In this document: one piece after another, positions 61,721 to 64,000 of the stretch
How the letters are laid out: each line of letters begins with the position of its first letter
Position numbering within the stretch: position 1 is the stretch's first letter
DNA from: Ideonella aquatica
Lineage (GTDB): Bacteria; Pseudomonadota; Gammaproteobacteria; Burkholderiales; Burkholderiaceae_C
Direction: 5' to 3'
Assembly (NCBI RefSeq): GCF_018069755.1
Contig: NZ_JAGQDE010000016.1
Span: 37,431 to 101,430, forward strand
DNA: 64,000 nucleotides
The notes under the pieces: model-generated
Databases searched by the model: none
Told to the model about the DNA's origin: nothing
The model's input: the letters and a program-made list of their open reading frames with translations, nothing else
Made by a program: the position numbers and the translations under genes

Positions 61721-63544
61721 ATGACCGACACCGCCGCCCCGCCCCGCCGACCGATCCGCGAACTGCCCGACGAGCTCGTCAGCCAGATCGCTGCCGGCGA
61801 GGTGGTGGAGCGGCCCGCCTCGGTGGTGCGCGAGCTGGTGGACAACGCGCTGGACGCCGGTGCCAGCCAGGTCACGGTGCGCCTGGTGGCCGGCGGCATC
61901 CGCGCCATCGTGGTGGAGGACGACGGCTGCGGCATCCCGCCCGAGGAACTGCCGCTGGCGCTGCGCCGCCACGCCACCAGCAAGATCCGCACGCTCGAAG
62001 AGCTGGAAGGCGTGTCGACGATGGGTTTTCGCGGCGAGGCGCTGGCGGCGATCGCCTCGGTCTCGGACACCGCCATCGTCAGCCGCCCGGCCGACGCCGC
62101 CCATGCCCAGCGCCTGGACGCCCGCAGCGGCGAGCTGGCGCCGGCCGCGCGCGCCCAGGGCACCAGCATCGAGGTGCGCGAGCTGTTCTTCAGCACGCCC
62201 GCGCGGCGCAAGTTCCTGAAGAGCGAGTCCACCGAGCTGGCCCATGCGGTGGAGGCGGTGCGCCGCCACGCCCTGGCGCGGCCCGACGTGGGCTTTGCGG
62301 TCTGGCACGAGGGCAAGCTGGTCGAGCAGTGGAAGCGCGGCAGCCACGAGCAGCGCTTTGCCGACATCCTGGGCGAGGACTTCCTGGCCCAGAGCCGCGC
62401 GCTGGACGTGACCGCCGGCCCGATGCGCCTGATCGGCCGCATCGGCCTGCCTGAGGCCGCCCGCGCCCGTGCCGACCAGCAGTTCTGCTACGTCAATGGC
62501 CGCTTCGTGAAAGACAAGCTGGTCCAGCACGCGCTGCGCAGCGCCTACGAGGACGTGCTGCACGGCCAGCGCCAACCGGTCTACGTGCTGTTCATCGACA
62601 TCGACCCGACCCGGGTGGATGTCAACGTGCACCCCACCAAGATCGAGGTGCGTTTCCGGGACTCGGGCGAGGTCTATGCTGCAGTGCGCCGTGCGGTGAC
62701 GCAGGCCCTGGCGGCGCCCGGGGGCGCGGCCCCCATCGTGGCCACGCCGGTGCCGATCGCCGCGCCCGAGAGCCCGGCGGCGGGCAGCGGCTTTCGCTTC
62801 GCCGGCCTGCCGCCCACCGCGCAGCAGTCGCGCCTCACGCTGGCCGACCTGGGCACGCTCTACGCGACCGAGCCGCGGGCGACGCTGCCCATGCAGGCGC
62901 CCCCCAACCGCCTGCTGGCCGCCGAGCCGCCGGTGGCGGTGGCCGAGCCCGACTGGCCGCTGGGCCGTGCGCTGGGCCAACTGGCCGGCGTCTACATCCT
63001 GGCCGAGAACGCCCAGGGGCTGGTGGTGGTCGACATGCACGCGGCGCACGAGCGCGTCGTCTACGAGCGCCTGAAGGCGGCTGCCGACCAGGCCGCGCTG
63101 GCCGCGCAACCGCTGCTGATCCCGGCCACCTTTGCCGCCACGCCCACCGAGGTGGCCACCGCCGAGGCGCGGGCCGACGAGCTGCAGGCCCTGGGCCTGG
63201 ACCTCAGCGCCCTGGGCCCGGGCCGACTGGCGGTGCGCAGCCGACCGGCCGCGCTGCCGGACGCCGACCCGGTCGAGCTGGCCCGCTCGGTGCTGCGCGA
63301 ACTCACCGAACTGGCCGAGGCGGATGCCGGCCACCTGCTCACCCGCGCCCGCGACGAGCTGCTGGCCACCATGGCCTGCCATGGCGCGGTGCGCGCCAAC
63401 CGCCGCCTGACGCTCGAGGAGATGAACGCCCTGCTGCGCCAGATGGAGGCCACTGAGCGCGCCGACCAGTGCAACCACGGCCGACCGACCTGGCGCCAGG
63501 TGTCGATGAAAGAGCTCGACGCCCTGTTCCTGCGCGGGCGCTGA
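61721..63544 (+). CDS. mutL: DNA mismatch repair protein MutL
   Basis: 607-residue GHKL ATPase that couples MutS mismatch recognition to downstream repair. N-terminal motifs IRELPDELVSQIAAGEVVERPASVVRELVDNALDAGA (in part), DDGCGIPPEELPLALRRHATSKI and GFRGEALAAIASVS are intact; the C-terminal dimerisation domain ends CNHGRPTWRQVSMKELDALF. The Ala/Pro linker is at about 340-440. No metal-endonuclease motif as in MutL of species lacking MutH is evident from the C-terminus I read. In many genomes amiC lies directly upstream; here it does not. Confidence 0.96.
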   Translation: MTDTAAPPRRPIRELPDELVSQIAAGEVVERPASVVRELVDNALDAGASQVTVRLVAGGIRAIVVEDDGCGIPPEELPLALRRHATSKIRTLEELEGVSTMGFRGEALAAIASVSDTAIVSRPADAAHAQRLDARSGELAPAARAQGTSIEVRELFFSTPARRKFLKSESTELAHAVEAVRRHALARPDVGFAVWHEGKLVEQWKRGSHEQRFADILGEDFLAQSRALDVTAGPMRLIGRIGLPEAARARADQQFCYVNGRFVKDKLVQHALRSAYEDVLHGQRQPVYVLFIDIDPTRVDVNVHPTKIEVRFRDSGEVYAAVRRAVTQALAAPGGAAPIVATPVPIAAPESPAAGSGFRFAGLPPTAQQSRLTLADLGTLYATEPRATLPMQAPPNRLLAAEPPVAVAEPDWPLGRALGQLAGVYILAENAQGLVVVDMHAAHERVVYERLKAAADQAALAAQPLLIPATFAATPTEVATAEARADELQALGLDLSALGPGRLAVRSRPAALPDADPVELARSVLRELTELAEADAGHLLTRARDELLATMACHGAVRANRRLTLEEMNALLRQMEATERADQCNHGRPTWRQVSMKELDALFLRGR

Positions 63545-63594
63545 GACAATAGCGGATTGGGCCCGCTGCGGCCCCGCCCTGACGAAAGTTCCCG

Positions 63595-64000
63595 ATGCGT
63601 TCCGAACGCGACATCCAGCGCAAGCCCCGCCGCGCTGCCGCCAGCCCGGCGCCCTCCCCTGATGCCCCCGCCCCCGCCGAGCCGACCGTGGTGGTCAATG
63701 CGGCCGTCAAGGTCAGCTATGCCCCGCGCAGCGAGGCGCCGCCGCGCTTCGATGATCGGCGGCCTCCGCGGCGCGATGACCGGCCACCGCGGCCGGATGA
63801 CCGGCGGGCCGCGCCGCGGGACGATCGTCGCGATGACCGGCGCGACGGCCCGCGACCTGAGCGCCGCGACGGCCCCCGCGCCGACGCGCGTCCGCCCCGC
63901 CGCGATGAACGCCGTGATGAGCGCACCGGCGACCGCCCAGGCCGCCCGCCCAATCCGCGCCCGCCGCGCGACGCCGCCCCGGCCTGGCGCGACGAGCCCC
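63595..64000 (+). CDS. Arg/Asp/Pro-rich low-complexity protein, N-terminal part (runs off window)
   Basis: Open from the ATG at 63595 to the window end, 135 residues visible. After MRSERDIQRKPRRAAAS and an Ala/Pro stretch, from about residue 45 it is dominated by short Arg-Asp-Arg-Pro units (RRDD, PPRRDD, PRPDDRR), predicted disordered and probably RNA-binding. It is not MiaA, the usual gene after mutL, since no P-loop appears at its start. It could be the tail-like head of an RNA-modifying enzyme; unidentified. Confidence 0.6.
   Translation, partial: MRSERDIQRKPRRAAASPAPSPDAPAPAEPTVVVNAAVKVSYAPRSEAPPRFDDRRPPRRDDRPPRPDDRRAAPRDDRRDDRRDGPRPERRDGPRADARPPRRDERRDERTGDRPGRPPNPRPPRDAAPAWRDEP

Overview
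The window is very GC-rich, densely packed DNA with many 4-base start/stop overlaps. It reads as a betaproteobacterial chromosome of the order Burkholderiales (Methylibium/Rubrivivax/Leptothrix-like). Support comes from the pyrG-kdsA-eno-ftsB block, a Burkholderiales-type porin, a Bug-family receptor, and lanthanide-type methanol oxidation combined with a tetrahydromethanopterin (H4MPT) C1 pathway. The identifications rest on reading translations and motifs; no database search was run.

Region 1 (1-16.3 kb) is housekeeping DNA: CTP synthase (cut by the window edge), KDO-8-P synthase, enolase, FtsB, an NMN transporter with an NadR-like kinase, Hsp33, a ferritin-like protein, an amino-acid ABC uptake pair, MarC, a porin, XerD, a Bug receptor, an AEC permease, and then queG-tsaE-amiC. 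Region 2 (16.3-25.9 kb) is methanol oxidation: xoxF, xoxG and xoxJ, followed by a periplasmic quinoprotein-relay set with two SoxYZ-like carriers, a metallo-hydrolase, a beta-propeller, an SRPBCC protein and a thioredoxin-like protein. Region 3 (25.9-36.2 kb) holds signalling and unknowns: a 1470-residue pseudokinase/AAA/histidine kinase, DUF4256, a BNR-repeat protein with a MoaD-like protein, a diguanylate cyclase with a periplasmic receptor, and a secreted protein. Region 4 (36.2-59.7 kb) is the H4MPT/methylofuran C1 module: pabBC, a fae paralogue, fhcC-D-A-B, a HisA-like gene, methylofuran biosynthesis genes (mfnB, D, E, F-like), DUF447, a DHPS-like protein, a flavoprotein, a sigma-54 activator, folB, fae, orf7, orf5, mch, orf17, mtdB and beta-RFAP synthase. 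Region 5 (59.8-64 kb) has DedA, a Leu/Ile/Val-type binding protein, mutL and a truncated Arg/Asp/Pro-rich protein.

Working together, XoxF oxidises methanol in the periplasm and passes electrons to cytochrome XoxG. Fae condenses the formaldehyde with H4MPT, then MtdB, Mch and FhcABCD carry the C1 unit to formate. The same locus carries genes for making the cofactors: PabBC (pABA), beta-RFAP synthase, FolB, the DHPS-like protein, the flavoprotein and the glutamate ligase for H4MPT, and the Mfn proteins for methylofuran.

Two observations stand out. First, strong -24/-12 (sigma-54) promoter matches lie upstream of xoxF, fhcB and folB, with a weaker one before beta-RFAP synthase, and a sigma-54-dependent activator gene sits beside folB. 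This suggests one regulon for the whole C1 module. Second, tsaE-amiC and mutL, which are neighbours in many proteobacteria, are here separated by about 45 kb that contains essentially all of the C1 genes, as if a methylotrophy island had been placed into a conserved housekeeping junction.
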